DNA from: Terrimesophilobacter bigeumensis
GTDB lineage: Bacteria; Actinomycetota; Actinomycetes; Actinomycetales; Microbacteriaceae
Length of the DNA stretch: 64,000 bases
Assembly: GCF_039537265.1 (NCBI RefSeq)
Contig: NZ_BAABAE010000004.1
Location: forward strand, 1-64,000
Reading direction: 5' to 3'
Under the pieces are notes generated by a model. That model was not told where the DNA came from. It worked only from the letters and a program-made list of their open reading frames with translations, and ran no database searches. Positions 26,067 through 33,513 of the stretch are shown here, piece after piece (the first letter of the stretch is position 1; every line of letters starts with the position of its first letter). The position numbers were made by a program, and so were the translations under genes.

Positions 26067-26640
26067 CGAGGCCCGTCCGGAGAGCACCCGGCTGCGGGTG
26101 GGTCGACTCACCAAGGCGCACGGCCTCAAGGGAGCGATCAAGATCGAGCTGTACACGGACGACCCGGAGCGGCGTTTCGTTCCGGGCGCCGTGTTCACCC
26201 TGCAGGTTCCGGAGAGCTCTGTCTGGTCGGGGAAGACGATCGAGCTGGCCGAGCTCAAGTGGTTCAACTCGCATCCGGTTGCCTTCTTCAAGGATGTCAA
26301 CGACCGCACCACGGCCGAGAGCCTCATCAAGGCGATCCTGCTCATCGAGCACGACCCGGCGGAGACCCCGGAAGAGGACGCCTGGTACGACCACCAGCTC
26401 GTCGGCCTCGCCGTCATGCGGGACGGCGTGAAGGTCGGCACCGTGACAAGACTCGACCACCTCCCCGCCCAGGACCTCCTGCACGTCGAGACGGATGCCG
26501 GGGACGTCATGGTTCCGTTCGTCAAGGCGATCGTCCCCGCCGTCGACATTGCGGAGGGCACCATCACGGTCACACCGCCCGCCGGCCTCTTCGAGCCGCT
26601 CCCCGACGAGGACGACGAGGACGTCGAACCCACAATCTAA
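26059..26640 (+). CDS. rimM: 16S rRNA processing protein RimM
   Basis: A 193-residue ribosome maturation factor that binds S19 and assists 30S head assembly. The N-terminal barrel starts LRVGRLTKAHGLKGAIKIEL, and the PRC-barrel half contains EEDAWYDHQLVGLAV. The C-terminus is acidic (DEDDEDVEP). The start is uncertain. No ATG/GTG/TTG with a ribosome site precedes LRVGR in frame. An ATT at 26059, overlapping the khpA stop codon (26064-26066), would give ISSEARPEST before it. A GTG at 26098 would trim the first strand, and an ATG at 26023 would add 12 unlikely residues. Coupling to khpA is very likely. trmD follows after 10 bases. Confidence 0.88.
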   Translation: MSSEARPESTRLRVGRLTKAHGLKGAIKIELYTDDPERRFVPGAVFTLQVPESSVWSGKTIELAELKWFNSHPVAFFKDVNDRTTAESLIKAILLIEHDPAETPEEDAWYDHQLVGLAVMRDGVKVGTVTRLDHLPAQDLLHVETDAGDVMVPFVKAIVPAVDIAEGTITVTPPAGLFEPLPDEDDEDVEPTI

Positions 26641-26650
26641 GCTGGGTGCC

Positions 26651-27328
26651 GTGCGCATCGACATCGTGACGATCTTCCCGGAGTTCTTCTCCGTGCTCGA
26701 CGTCTCGCTGCTCGGCAAGGCGAGGGAGAGCGGGCTCATCGGGCTCGGCATCCACGACCTTCGCGACTTCACGCACGACCGTCACCGCACGGTCGACGAC
26801 ACCCCCTACGGCGGCGGCGCGGGCATGGTCATGAAGCCCGAGCCCTGGGGTGAGGCCCTCGACAGCATCCTCGTCCCCGAGTCTGTCGTCATCTTCCCTT
26901 CTCCCGCCGGCGAACCCTTCACGCAGGCAACGGCCCAGGAGCTCTCCACCGAACCACACCTGATCTTCGGATGCGGTCGCTACGAGGGCATCGACGAGCG
27001 GGTCGTCGACTACACGGCGACGCGCGCCAGGGTGCGCTGTATGAGCATGGGCGACTACGTCCTGAACGGCGGCGAGGTCGCGGCCATGGCGATGATCGAG
27101 GCGATCGGCCGGCTCATTCCCGGGGTGATCGGCAACCCGCAGAGTCTCCTCGAGGAGTCGCACAGCGACGGCCTCCTCGAGTACCCGAGCTACACGAAAC
27201 CGGCCGAGTGGCGCGGTCTCGAGGTGCCGCCGGTGCTCCTGAGCGGCAACCACGGCGCGATCGCCGCGTGGCGCCGCGAGCAGCAGCTTGAGCGGACCAG
27301 GCGCATCCGCCCCGACCTGCTGGACTGA
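26651..27328 (+). CDS. trmD: tRNA (guanine-N1)-methyltransferase TrmD
   Basis: A 225-residue SPOUT-class methyltransferase that makes m1G37 in tRNAs to prevent frameshifting. The N-terminus (M)RIDIVTIFPEFF is diagnostic. DDTPYGGGAGMVMKPEP near residue 50, FGCGRYEGIDERV near 108 and the knotted SAM site YVLNGGEVAAMAMIEA near 135 are all present. The GTG at 26651 is the only start giving the conserved N-terminus. It ends the rpsP operon here, because a strong hairpin region and a converging map gene follow; rplS lies further on behind two unrelated genes, unlike in many genomes. Confidence 0.95.
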   Translation: MRIDIVTIFPEFFSVLDVSLLGKARESGLIGLGIHDLRDFTHDRHRTVDDTPYGGGAGMVMKPEPWGEALDSILVPESVVIFPSPAGEPFTQATAQELSTEPHLIFGCGRYEGIDERVVDYTATRARVRCMSMGDYVLNGGEVAAMAMIEAIGRLIPGVIGNPQSLLEESHSDGLLEYPSYTKPAEWRGLEVPPVLLSGNHGAIAAWRREQQLERTRRIRPDLLD

Positions 27329-27337
27329 TCCTTCGCG

Positions 27338-27409
27338 CGTTGCGCGGGTCTTTTCCTCCACCGCCCGCGATATTTCACCCGCGCGCGGCGAAAACACCCG
27401 CGCACAACG
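27338..27409. terminator. bidirectional hairpin region between trmD and map
   Basis: CGTTGCGCGGGT (27338-27349) pairs with ACCCGCGCACAACG (27396-27409) apart from a two-base bulge. Between the arms a T-rich stretch (cttttcc) and an A-rich stretch (gaaaac) flank further GC-rich pairing. The position between converging genes suits termination in both directions. Confidence 0.6.
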
Positions 27410-27417
27410 GGGTCGGA

Positions 27418-28185
27418 TCAGGAGCGCGCGGTGAGCACCACCGGACCGTCTGCCGTGATCGCGACCGTGTGCTCGACGTGAGCCGCCCGTGAACCGTCGA
27501 GGCTGCGCAGGGTCCAGCCATCCGGGTCGGTGAAGATGCGGTCGGTGCCGTGCATGAACCACGGCTCGATCGCGAACACGAGCCCCGGCTTGAGCGGGAA
27601 ACCGCGCCCCGCCCGTCCGTCGTTGGGTACGTGCGGCTCGCCGTGCATAGTGCGCCCGACCCCGTGACCGCCGAAGTCGGTGTTGACCCCGAGACCGGCG
27701 GCGCGGGCGACGGCGCCGATCGCCGCGGACACGTCGCCCATCCGGTTGCCCGCCTGCGCCGCGGCGATCCCCGCGGCGAGTGCGCGCTCGGCCGTGTCGA
27801 TGAGGGCGAGATCCTCGGATCGCGGTGTGCCGACCACGAGCGAGAGCGCCGAGTCGGCCACCCAGCCGTCGACGGATGCCGCGAAGTCGAGGCTCACCAG
27901 GTCCCCGTCGCGAAGCCGATAGTCGAACGGCAGACCGTGCAGCGCGGCGTCGTTGACCGAGGTGCAGAGCACCTTGCCGAAGGGCATGGCGCCGAAGGTG
28001 GGGTGATAGTCGATGTAGCAGCTCTCCGCTCCGCGTTCGCGGATGAGGCGGTGGGCGAGCGCGTCGAGCTCGAGAAGGTTGACCCCCACATCGGATGCCG
28101 CAGCCAGCTCCGTGAGCACCCCCGCCACGAAACCTCCCGCAGCCCGCATCGCATCGATCTCGGCCGGCGTTCTCAACTCGATCAT
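27418..28185 (-). CDS. map: methionine aminopeptidase
   Basis: A 255-residue type I methionine aminopeptidase that removes the initiator Met from nascent proteins. The metal ligands are in place: the FAASVDGWVADSAL region gives the first Asp, FGGHGVGRTMHGEP the His, and VFAIEPWFM and VEHTVAI the Glu and C-terminal part. The C-terminal half matches the family throughout. The ATG at 28183-28185 gives the usual (M)IELRTPAEIDAM start and has AAGAAT six bases upstream; the frame continues to a TTG at 28203, which is less likely. Divergent from the small membrane protein gene at 28224. Confidence 0.92.
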   Translation of the reverse strand: MIELRTPAEIDAMRAAGGFVAGVLTELAAASDVGVNLLELDALAHRLIRERGAESCYIDYHPTFGAMPFGKVLCTSVNDAALHGLPFDYRLRDGDLVSLDFAASVDGWVADSALSLVVGTPRSEDLALIDTAERALAAGIAAAQAGNRMGDVSAAIGAVARAAGLGVNTDFGGHGVGRTMHGEPHVPNDGRAGRGFPLKPGLVFAIEPWFMHGTDRIFTDPDGWTLRSLDGSRAAHVEHTVAITADGPVVLTARS

Positions 28186-28211
28186 CCAGCCATTCTTCAC
28201 CAAGCCGCGCG

Positions 28212-28217
28212 TAGTCT
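28212..28217 (+). promoter_or_regulatory. -10 element (TAGTCT) of leaderless small membrane protein gene
   Basis: TAGTCT, gggtgc, then the ATG at 28224. The divergent map promoter lies within 30 bases. Confidence 0.65.
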
Positions 28218-28223
28218 GGGTGC

Positions 28224-28640
28224 ATGTGGCTGAGGAGAGCGTTCTACTACGCGCAGTACTGGGCGATCCCCGTGCTGCCGCTCTGGCTGCTCATCGGACG
28301 TGGCATCACGATCGACGGTCCCGGCTGGGAGTTCGTGGTGCTCCTGTTCGCCGCGCCAGCACTCTCCCTCGCGCTCATCGTCATCATGGGGCTCACGATG
28401 GCACGCCGATCGGTGCGCCGTGCCCGGATGGTGTCCTGGCTCGACGTCGGCATCCTGGCCTGCTGGTATGCGGTCGTCGTGATCGCCGGTCTCTACTCGA
28501 ATCCGCTCGTCGCGGTGCTCGCGGTCGTCGCGACGCTCCTCGGCTTCTGGAGCGCGGTCTGGCAGTTGTTCGTCGAGACGCGGCACCGCGTGACGCTCGC
28601 CTTCGCCGGCTACGACGCCGTCCAGGTGACTTCGAGATAG
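28224..28640 (+). CDS. small four-helix membrane protein, function unknown
   Basis: A 138-residue protein with four hydrophobic segments (about residues 10-28, 35-58, 72-92 and 95-115) separated by short loops; the loop after the second carries MARRSVRRARM, which should be cytoplasmic. No conserved enzymatic motif was recognised. The start is set by a leaderless -10. It stands alone between map, on the other strand, and the rplS leader. Homologues in related genomes are likely but I cannot name the family. Confidence 0.7.
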   Translation: MWLRRAFYYAQYWAIPVLPLWLLIGRGITIDGPGWEFVVLLFAAPALSLALIVIMGLTMARRSVRRARMVSWLDVGILACWYAVVVIAGLYSNPLVAVLAVVATLLGFWSAVWQLFVETRHRVTLAFAGYDAVQVTSR

Positions 28641-28819
28641 CCGACGCGAGCCGACGCCGGTTCTCCGGTTGGCGGGGGTGACGCGGGTGTGACAGAATAG
28701 TCCACTGTGCCCGCGCACGACCCTGCCACAGGGGGGTCAGCAGTCACTCGGCACATTCCTTCTTTCAAGCCAGACCCAGCACGCCGTCGACCTGTGGCGA
28801 TTGCAGAGAGCGAACCATC
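28641..28819 (+). promoter_or_regulatory. rplS promoter and leader
   Basis: CAGAAT (28693-28698) is a plausible -10, giving a 5' leader of about 115 bases. In the leader CCACAGG and a later CCTGTGG could pair over about 55 bases, and GACC...GGTC forms a smaller stem. An L19-type autoregulatory leader is possible but unproven. Confidence 0.4.
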
Positions 28820-29170
28820 ATGCACATCCTCGACTCCGTTGACGCAGCATCGCTTCGCAACGACATCCCGGACTTCCGCGCCGGAGACAACGTCAAGGTC
28901 CACGTCAACATCGTCGAAGGCACGCGTTCGCGCATCCAGGTCTTCCAGGGCGTCGTCATCGGCCGATCGGGCGAAGGCGTTCGCGAGACCTTCACGGTTC
29001 GCAAGGTCAGCTTCCAGGTCGGCGTCGAGCGCACCTTCCCCGTGCACTCCCCGGTCATCGACCACATCGAGATCGTCACGCGGGGCGACGTGCGCCGCGC
29101 CAAGCTCTACTACCTGCGCAACCTTCGCGGCAAGAAGGCGAAGATCAAGGAAAAGCGCGACGCGCAGTAG
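28820..29170 (+). CDS. rplS: 50S ribosomal protein L19
   Basis: A 116-residue large-subunit protein at the 30S-50S interface. It matches the family throughout: DFRAGDNVKVHVNIVEG, RIQVFQGVVIGR near residue 38, TFTVRKVSFQVGVERTFPVHSP near 55 and the basic end RRAKLYYLRNLRGKKAKIKE. The ATG has a GAGAGCGA purine stretch upstream. It is expressed from its own leader-bearing promoter, not from the rpsP-trmD operon. lepB follows after 58 bases with a separate -10. Confidence 0.97.
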   Translation: MHILDSVDAASLRNDIPDFRAGDNVKVHVNIVEGTRSRIQVFQGVVIGRSGEGVRETFTVRKVSFQVGVERTFPVHSPVIDHIEIVTRGDVRRAKLYYLRNLRGKKAKIKEKRDAQ

Positions 29171-29201
29171 GCCATTGGCCCGGCAGGACTTTGCCAGACC
29201 C

Positions 29202-29207
29202 TAGACT
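29202..29207 (+). promoter_or_regulatory. -10 element (TAGACT) of lepB
   Basis: TAGACT lies 21 bases before the lepB ATG. The short leader contains a GGGG ribosome-site-like run. Confidence 0.45.
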
Positions 29208-29228
29208 TGTCGGGAACTCAGGGGCCAG

Positions 29229-29975
29229 ATGACGACAGAAGAACAGCCGACGCGGCACGAACGCGCCGAATCGGACAAGCGCCGCCGTACTCGCGGCGTA
29301 AAGCTCTTCATCCGCGACATCGTCATCATCTTCCTCGCCGCGATCGTCATCTCGGTCGGTATCAAGGCCTTCCTCATCCGGTCGTTCTACATCCCCTCCG
29401 GGTCGATGAAGGACACCCTGCAGATCGACGACCGCATCATCGTCAACGAACTCGTCCCCAACGTCATCCCGATCGAGCACGGCGACGTCGTCGTGTTCCG
29501 GGACCCGGGCGGGTGGCTCGACCCGCGCTACGAACCGCCGCAGAACTGGTTCGTCACGAGCGTCGACTGGGTGCTCTCGGTCGTCGGCCTGAGCGCCCCC
29601 GACAGCAACGACCACCTCATCAAGCGCGTCATCGGGCTGCCGGGCGACACGGTCGAGTGCTGCAACACCTTCGGCCAGATGTCGGTCAACGGCGTCCCGC
29701 TCGATGAGCCGTACCTCAAGCTCGGCCCGGGGGTCACCAAGGCGTCCGGAACCGATTTCTCGGTCACGGTTCCGAAGGATTCCCTCTGGGTCATGGGCGA
29801 CAACCGTTACGACTCGAAGGATTCCCGCTACAACACCGACCAGCCCGGCAAGGGCTTCGTGCCGATCGAGAACGTCGTTGGCCGTGCTTTCGTCGTGAGC
29901 TGGCCGATCGACCACTGGAGTTGGCTCGACAACTACCCGACGGTCTTCGCGGGCGTGGACGACAAGAGCCCGTAG
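29229..29975 (+). CDS. lepB: signal peptidase I
   Basis: A 248-residue membrane-bound serine protease that cleaves signal peptides. One N-terminal membrane anchor (residues 25-50) follows a charged cytoplasmic head. The catalytic dyad is Ser59 in IPSGSMKDTL and Lys132 in LIKRVIGLPGD. The box E motif MGDNRYDSKDSR near residue 190 is intact. rnhB begins immediately after the stop codon with no gap, so the two are co-translated. The operon continues with a DUF2469 gene. This is the usual actinobacterial order. Confidence 0.95.
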   Translation: MTTEEQPTRHERAESDKRRRTRGVKLFIRDIVIIFLAAIVISVGIKAFLIRSFYIPSGSMKDTLQIDDRIIVNELVPNVIPIEHGDVVVFRDPGGWLDPRYEPPQNWFVTSVDWVLSVVGLSAPDSNDHLIKRVIGLPGDTVECCNTFGQMSVNGVPLDEPYLKLGPGVTKASGTDFSVTVPKDSLWVMGDNRYDSKDSRYNTDQPGKGFVPIENVVGRAFVVSWPIDHWSWLDNYPTVFAGVDDKSP

Positions 29976-30653
29976 GTGGCGGTCGCCGACCCGACCCTCG
30001 AGGTCGAGAACGAGTTGCTCGCATCCGGCGCCCGCTATGTGATCGGATGCGATGAGGTCGGTCGTGGCGCCATCGCCGGCCCGGTCGCTGTCGGCCTGTG
30101 CGCCATCGACGTGGGCGCGATCCGCGACGTCGAACGGCGGATGCCGGAAGGGCTTCGCGACTCCAAGATGCTGAGCGAGCGCCGCCGGGAGGCCATCGCG
30201 CCGCTCGCATCGGCGTGGGCGACCCACTCCGCCGTGGGGCTCGCGAGCGCGGAGGAGGTGGACCGCCTGGGGATCACCGCGTGCCTGGGGCTCGCCGGCA
30301 AACGCGCCCTCGCCGAACTGCACGCGGCGGGGCTCGCCATCCTCGACAGCGTTCTGCTGCTCGACGGGCACCAGGACTGGCTGAACCCGGCGCTCGAGAC
30401 CCCGCTCACGGTGCGCACCCGCGTCAAGGCGGACCGGGACTGCGGGTCGGTGGCCGCCGCATCCGTCATCGCTAAGGTGCATCGCGACCGGCTCATGATC
30501 GCGGCCGACGCCCAACTGCCCGGCTACGAGTGGAGCGGGAACAAGGGCTACGGGTCGGCCGGGCACTTCGCGGCGATCGACCGGCTCGGGCCGAGCCGAC
30601 TGCACCGTCTGAGCTGGTTGAAGGCCCCTGCGCTCACCAGCGGGAGCGCCTAG
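29976..30653 (+). CDS. rnhB: ribonuclease HII
   Basis: A 225-residue RNase that cuts RNA in RNA-DNA hybrids, including single misincorporated ribonucleotides. The catalytic GCDEVGRGAIAGPV gives Asp26 and Glu27; further acidic residues are in LLLDGHQDW and KADRDCGSVAAASVIAKVHRD. The GTG directly follows the lepB stop. The length and motif order are normal. The stop is followed after 12 bases by the DUF2469 gene. Confidence 0.95.
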   Translation: MAVADPTLEVENELLASGARYVIGCDEVGRGAIAGPVAVGLCAIDVGAIRDVERRMPEGLRDSKMLSERRREAIAPLASAWATHSAVGLASAEEVDRLGITACLGLAGKRALAELHAAGLAILDSVLLLDGHQDWLNPALETPLTVRTRVKADRDCGSVAAASVIAKVHRDRLMIAADAQLPGYEWSGNKGYGSAGHFAAIDRLGPSRLHRLSWLKAPALTSGSA

Positions 30654-30656
30654 GAT
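30651..30656 (+). promoter_or_regulatory. -10-like element (TAGGAT) before the DUF2469 gene
   Basis: TAGGAT overlaps the rnhB stop codon and ends nine bases before the ATG at 30666, suggesting an internal, nearly leaderless start in addition to read-through. Confidence 0.35.
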
Positions 30657-30665
30657 TGACAGGCA

Positions 30666-30989
30666 ATGGACGAGGAAGATTTCGAAGACTACGACCGCGA
30701 GGTCGAGCTGGCGCTGTTCCGGGAGTACCGGGACGTCGTCTCGCAGTTCCGCTACGTCGTGGAGACGGAGCGGCGGTTCTACCTGGCCAATGAGGTCGAA
30801 CTCGTGCGGCAGGACACCGAGCACGATTTCTACTTCGAACTCACCATGAACGACGTCTGGGTGTGGGATGTCTACCGGTCGGACCGGTTCGTGAAATCGG
30901 TGCGGGTGCTCACCTTCAAGGATGTCAATGTGGAGGAGTTGAGCGCGAAGGAGCTCGAACTGCCCAAGGAGCTCGCACTCGACGAGTAG
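30666..30989 (+). CDS. DUF2469 family protein
   Basis: A 107-residue acidic cytoplasmic protein starting MDEEDFEDYDREVELALFRE. The middle (FRYVVETERRFYLANEVEL, DFYFELTMNDVWVWD) is highly conserved among actinobacteria, where it is encoded after rnhB. The function is unknown; the constant neighbourhood of RNase HII, signal peptidase and L19 suggests a housekeeping role. No membrane segment or catalytic motif is visible. Confidence 0.88.
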   Translation: MDEEDFEDYDREVELALFREYRDVVSQFRYVVETERRFYLANEVELVRQDTEHDFYFELTMNDVWVWDVYRSDRFVKSVRVLTFKDVNVEELSAKELELPKELALDE

Positions 30990-31052
30990 CGCCGCCCCGG
31001 CATTCTCCGGAGCCGGGATGTCGATGCTCGGCACACAGACAAGGAAGTCTCC

Positions 31053-32486
31053 GTGGAACCCACCGCCTTCGAACGCACTGTTCCGGACGAGCGGATCGTC
31101 ACGGAGTCCCTCGCCGAGTCGCGACTCGCGACCTTCTGGCTCGACGATGCCGCCGCCGCCACTTGGCCCCGCTACAACGACGTCGCCAACTACGACCTCG
31201 TCGTGGTCGGGGGCGGGTTCCTGGGGCTCTGGACAGCGCTTCAGGCCAAGCAGCGGGATGCCTCGACTCGCGTCGCCCTGCTGGAGGCGCGCACGATTGG
31301 ATGGGCGGCATCCGGTCGCAACGGCGGCTTCTGCGAGGCCACCCTCACCCACGGGGAGAAGAACGGCGAGCGACGCTTCCCGGAGGAGCTCGAGGCGCTC
31401 GACCGGCTGGGTATGCAGAACCTCGATGAGATCGAGCAGACCGTGTGGGAGCTCGGCCTCGACTGCGACTTCGAGCGCACCGGCTCGGTCGCCGTGGCGG
31501 TGGAGCCGTACCAGGTCGCCGAGCTCGAGGCCGACGCGTTCGATACCAATGGCGGCGCCGGCCACACGCAGTACTTCGACGAGAAGCAGATGCAGGCCGA
31601 GATCACCTCGCCCACCTACCTCGCAGGGCTGTGGTCGAAGCGCGATACGGCGATGGTGCATCCGGGCAAGCTCGCCCATGAGCTCGCTCGGGCCTGTGCG
31701 AATGCCGGGGTCGACCTGTTCGAGAACTCACCGGTTCTGACGCTCGACAGCGAACGTACGGGGCCGGTCGTCGTCAAGCTCGCGGCCGGGGACATCCGGG
31801 CGAAGCGGGTCGCGCTCGCGACGAACGCGTTCCCTTCGCTCCTCAAGCGCTACCGCTGGCACACCGTTCCGGTCTACGACTACGTGCTCATGACCGAGCC
31901 GCTGAGCGCCGCGCAGCTCGCATCGATCGGCTGGAAGAACCGGCAGGGCCTCTCCGACCTCGCGAACCAATTCCACTACTACCGGCTCACGAAGGACAAC
32001 CGCATCCTGTTCGGCGGATACGACGCGATCTACCACTTCGGCGGGAGGATCAAGCCGGAGTACGAGGACCGCGCAGCGTCGCACCGCCTGCTCGCGAGCC
32101 ACTTCTTCACGACCTTCCCGCAACTGGAGAGCATCAGGTTCACGCACCGCTGGGCAGGGGTGATCGACACCTGCAGCCGCTTCACCGCGTTCTTCGGGCA
32201 CGCCCGCGGCGGCCGCGTCGCCCACGCCGCGGGCTTCACCGGGCTCGGAGTCGCCGGCACCCGTTTCGCCGCGAACGTCATGCTCGACCAGTTGGCTGGG
32301 CTCGAGACCGAGCGCACGTCGCTCAAGATGGTGCGCTCGATGCCCATTCCCTTCCCGCCGGACCCGATCGCCTGGATGGGCGTCGAGGTGTCGCGCTGGG
32401 CGATGAATCGCGCCGACCACAACCGCGGCAAGCGCAACCTCGTGCTGCGCACGCTGGATGCCGTCGGCCTCGGTTTCGACTCGTGA
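31053..32486 (+). CDS. FAD-dependent oxidoreductase of the D-amino acid oxidase family
   Basis: A 477-residue flavoprotein. The dinucleotide-binding motif VVVGGGFLGLWTALQA lies near residue 50 after an N-terminal extension. WAASGRNGGFCEA near 90 is the usual FAD contact of the glycine/sarcosine oxidase and gamma-glutamylputrescine oxidase group. The C-terminal AAGFTGLGVAGTRFAANVMLDQL completes the FAD site. Amine or amino acid oxidation is likely; the exact substrate is unknown. The GTG at 31053 has AAGGAAG six bases upstream. The stop overlaps the GTG of the cupin gene (GTGA), so the two are coupled and probably serve one pathway. Confidence 0.85.
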   Translation: MEPTAFERTVPDERIVTESLAESRLATFWLDDAAAATWPRYNDVANYDLVVVGGGFLGLWTALQAKQRDASTRVALLEARTIGWAASGRNGGFCEATLTHGEKNGERRFPEELEALDRLGMQNLDEIEQTVWELGLDCDFERTGSVAVAVEPYQVAELEADAFDTNGGAGHTQYFDEKQMQAEITSPTYLAGLWSKRDTAMVHPGKLAHELARACANAGVDLFENSPVLTLDSERTGPVVVKLAAGDIRAKRVALATNAFPSLLKRYRWHTVPVYDYVLMTEPLSAAQLASIGWKNRQGLSDLANQFHYYRLTKDNRILFGGYDAIYHFGGRIKPEYEDRAASHRLLASHFFTTFPQLESIRFTHRWAGVIDTCSRFTAFFGHARGGRVAHAAGFTGLGVAGTRFAANVMLDQLAGLETERTSLKMVRSMPIPFPPDPIAWMGVEVSRWAMNRADHNRGKRNLVLRTLDAVGLGFDS

Positions 32487-32947
32487 GCGACGACCTCTCC
32501 GGTCGGGATCCCTCTGTCTCTGGCCTCGCCCCGTCTTCCTCCGGTCAGGCCTCCTCTTTCTCCGGCCAGGCCTTCCCTTTCTCCGGCCAGGCCTTCCCTT
32601 TCTCCGGTCGAGCCCGTCGAGACCCCGACTTCGCCGCCGCTGCTGCACTCGACCTCGAGCACGAGCCGATACCGCCCGAGCAAGTCGTCGCCGGGTCGCC
32701 CATGACCGGTTCGGCTCCGCTTGGCGAGTTCGGCGAGCACGAATACGGCGTCTGGGAGCACACGATCGGCGTATCGACGGATGTAGAAGCCGACGAGGTC
32801 TTCGTCGTGCTGTTCGGCGCCGCGACGGTGGCCTTCGAGGACGGAACCGCCGTCGAGCTGGGCCCAGGGTCGGTGGGACGGCTGCACGAGGGACAACGCA
32901 CCGTGTGGACGGTCACCGAGACCCTGCGCAAGGTGTACATCTCCTGA
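32483..32947 (+). CDS. cupin-domain protein with six N-terminal heptad tandem repeats
   Basis: A 154-residue protein. Residues 5-46 are six imperfect seven-residue repeats of the type FSGQAFP, coded by a 21-bp DNA array. The rest, from about residue 60, is a single small cupin barrel of the DUF861 type (HTIGVSTDVEADEVFVVLFG, AVELGPGSVGRLHEGQRTVW). Cupins of this kind often accompany amine or ureide oxidising enzymes, but the classical metal-binding His residues are not obvious. Its GTG overlaps the oxidase stop. The repeat region looks disordered and dispensable; a start inside it is possible, for example at VVAGSPM, but the coupled GTG is preferred. Confidence 0.78.
   Translation: MSDDLSGRDPSVSGLAPSSSGQASSFSGQAFPFSGQAFPFSGRARRDPDFAAAAALDLEHEPIPPEQVVAGSPMTGSAPLGEFGEHEYGVWEHTIGVSTDVEADEVFVVLFGAATVAFEDGTAVELGPGSVGRLHEGQRTVWTVTETLRKVYIS
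32495..32620. repeat. six 21-bp coding tandem repeats
   Basis: Units start at 32495, 32516, 32537, 32558, 32579 and 32600. The fourth and fifth are identical (TTCTCCGGCCAGGCCTTCCC and one more T). They encode LSGRDPS, VSGLAPS, SSGQASS, FSGQAFP, FSGQAFP and FSGRARR. The last unit merges into a 27-bp sequence (32601-32627) that also ends the repeat array of rpsB. Confidence 0.9.
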
Positions 32948-32974
32948 CCTCTGGCCGGGCGGTGGCCCCACCCG

Positions 32975-33046
32975 CAGCCATGACGTCGTTTGTGCCTCGT
33001 GAGGCCGAACGTTCGCCGTCCTGAGGCACAAACGACATCATGGCTG
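32975..33046. repeat. 72-bp inverted-repeat element between the cupin gene and yraN
   Basis: Arms of 24 bases, 32975-32998 (CAGCCATGACGTCGTTTGTG and CCTC) and 33023-33046, are complementary at 23 positions. The 24-base loop itself begins with GTGAGG, complementary to the inner arm end. It lies 28 bases after the cupin stop. It could act as a terminator but has no T-run, and its size suggests a repeat element. Confidence 0.8.
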
Positions 33047-33156
33047 GGGCGCTCGGCCGTGTCCACCACTCCTCCACAGCGAGGGTTGGACGGGGTAGTC
33101 CACTGAATGGCGCCTCGTGACCTGAGGGGGCCGTCGCCCTGCGCCATCCTCGACCC

Positions 33157-33513
33157 GTGGCAGCAAAAGATGAACTGGGCAGGCGCGGCGAGGAACTCGC
33201 GGCGCAGTTCCTCGTGCGCGCCGGTTACATGGTCATCGACCGCAACTGGCGTTGCGCGAGGGGGGAGATCGACCTCGTCGCACGCGATGGGAACGACACC
33301 GTCTTCGTCGAGGTCAAGTCGCGCTCGAGCACCGCGTACGGGCATCCGTTCGAGGCGATCACCGCGCAGAAGCTGGCCCGGCTGAAGCGTCTCGCGGGCG
33401 TGTGGTGCGAGGCGCACCCGTACCGGCGGGGCGTCATCCGCATCGACGCGATCGCGGTCATCCTGCCGGCGGGCCAGCCGCCGCGCATCGAACACCTGAA
33501 GCGGGTGCACTGA
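33157..33513 (+). CDS. yraN: YraN family (UPF0102) nuclease-fold protein
   Basis: A 118-residue protein with the restriction-endonuclease-like fold of the UPF0102 family: GRRGEELAAQFLVRAGY near residue 9, then GEIDLVARDGNDTVFVEVKSRS near 35 with the D..ExK active-site pattern. YraN proteins are linked to DNA uptake and recombination by their constant position beside yifB/comM and dprA, as here. The GTG at 33157 is the natural N-terminus. The TGA overlaps the ATG of the next gene (TGATG). Confidence 0.9.
   Translation: MAAKDELGRRGEELAAQFLVRAGYMVIDRNWRCARGEIDLVARDGNDTVFVEVKSRSSTAYGHPFEAITAQKLARLKRLAGVWCEAHPYRRGVIRIDAIAVILPAGQPPRIEHLKRVH

Noticed and set aside
32495..32620. CRISPR-like array
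   Set aside because: The units are contiguous 21-bp repeats without spacers and are read in frame as heptads.
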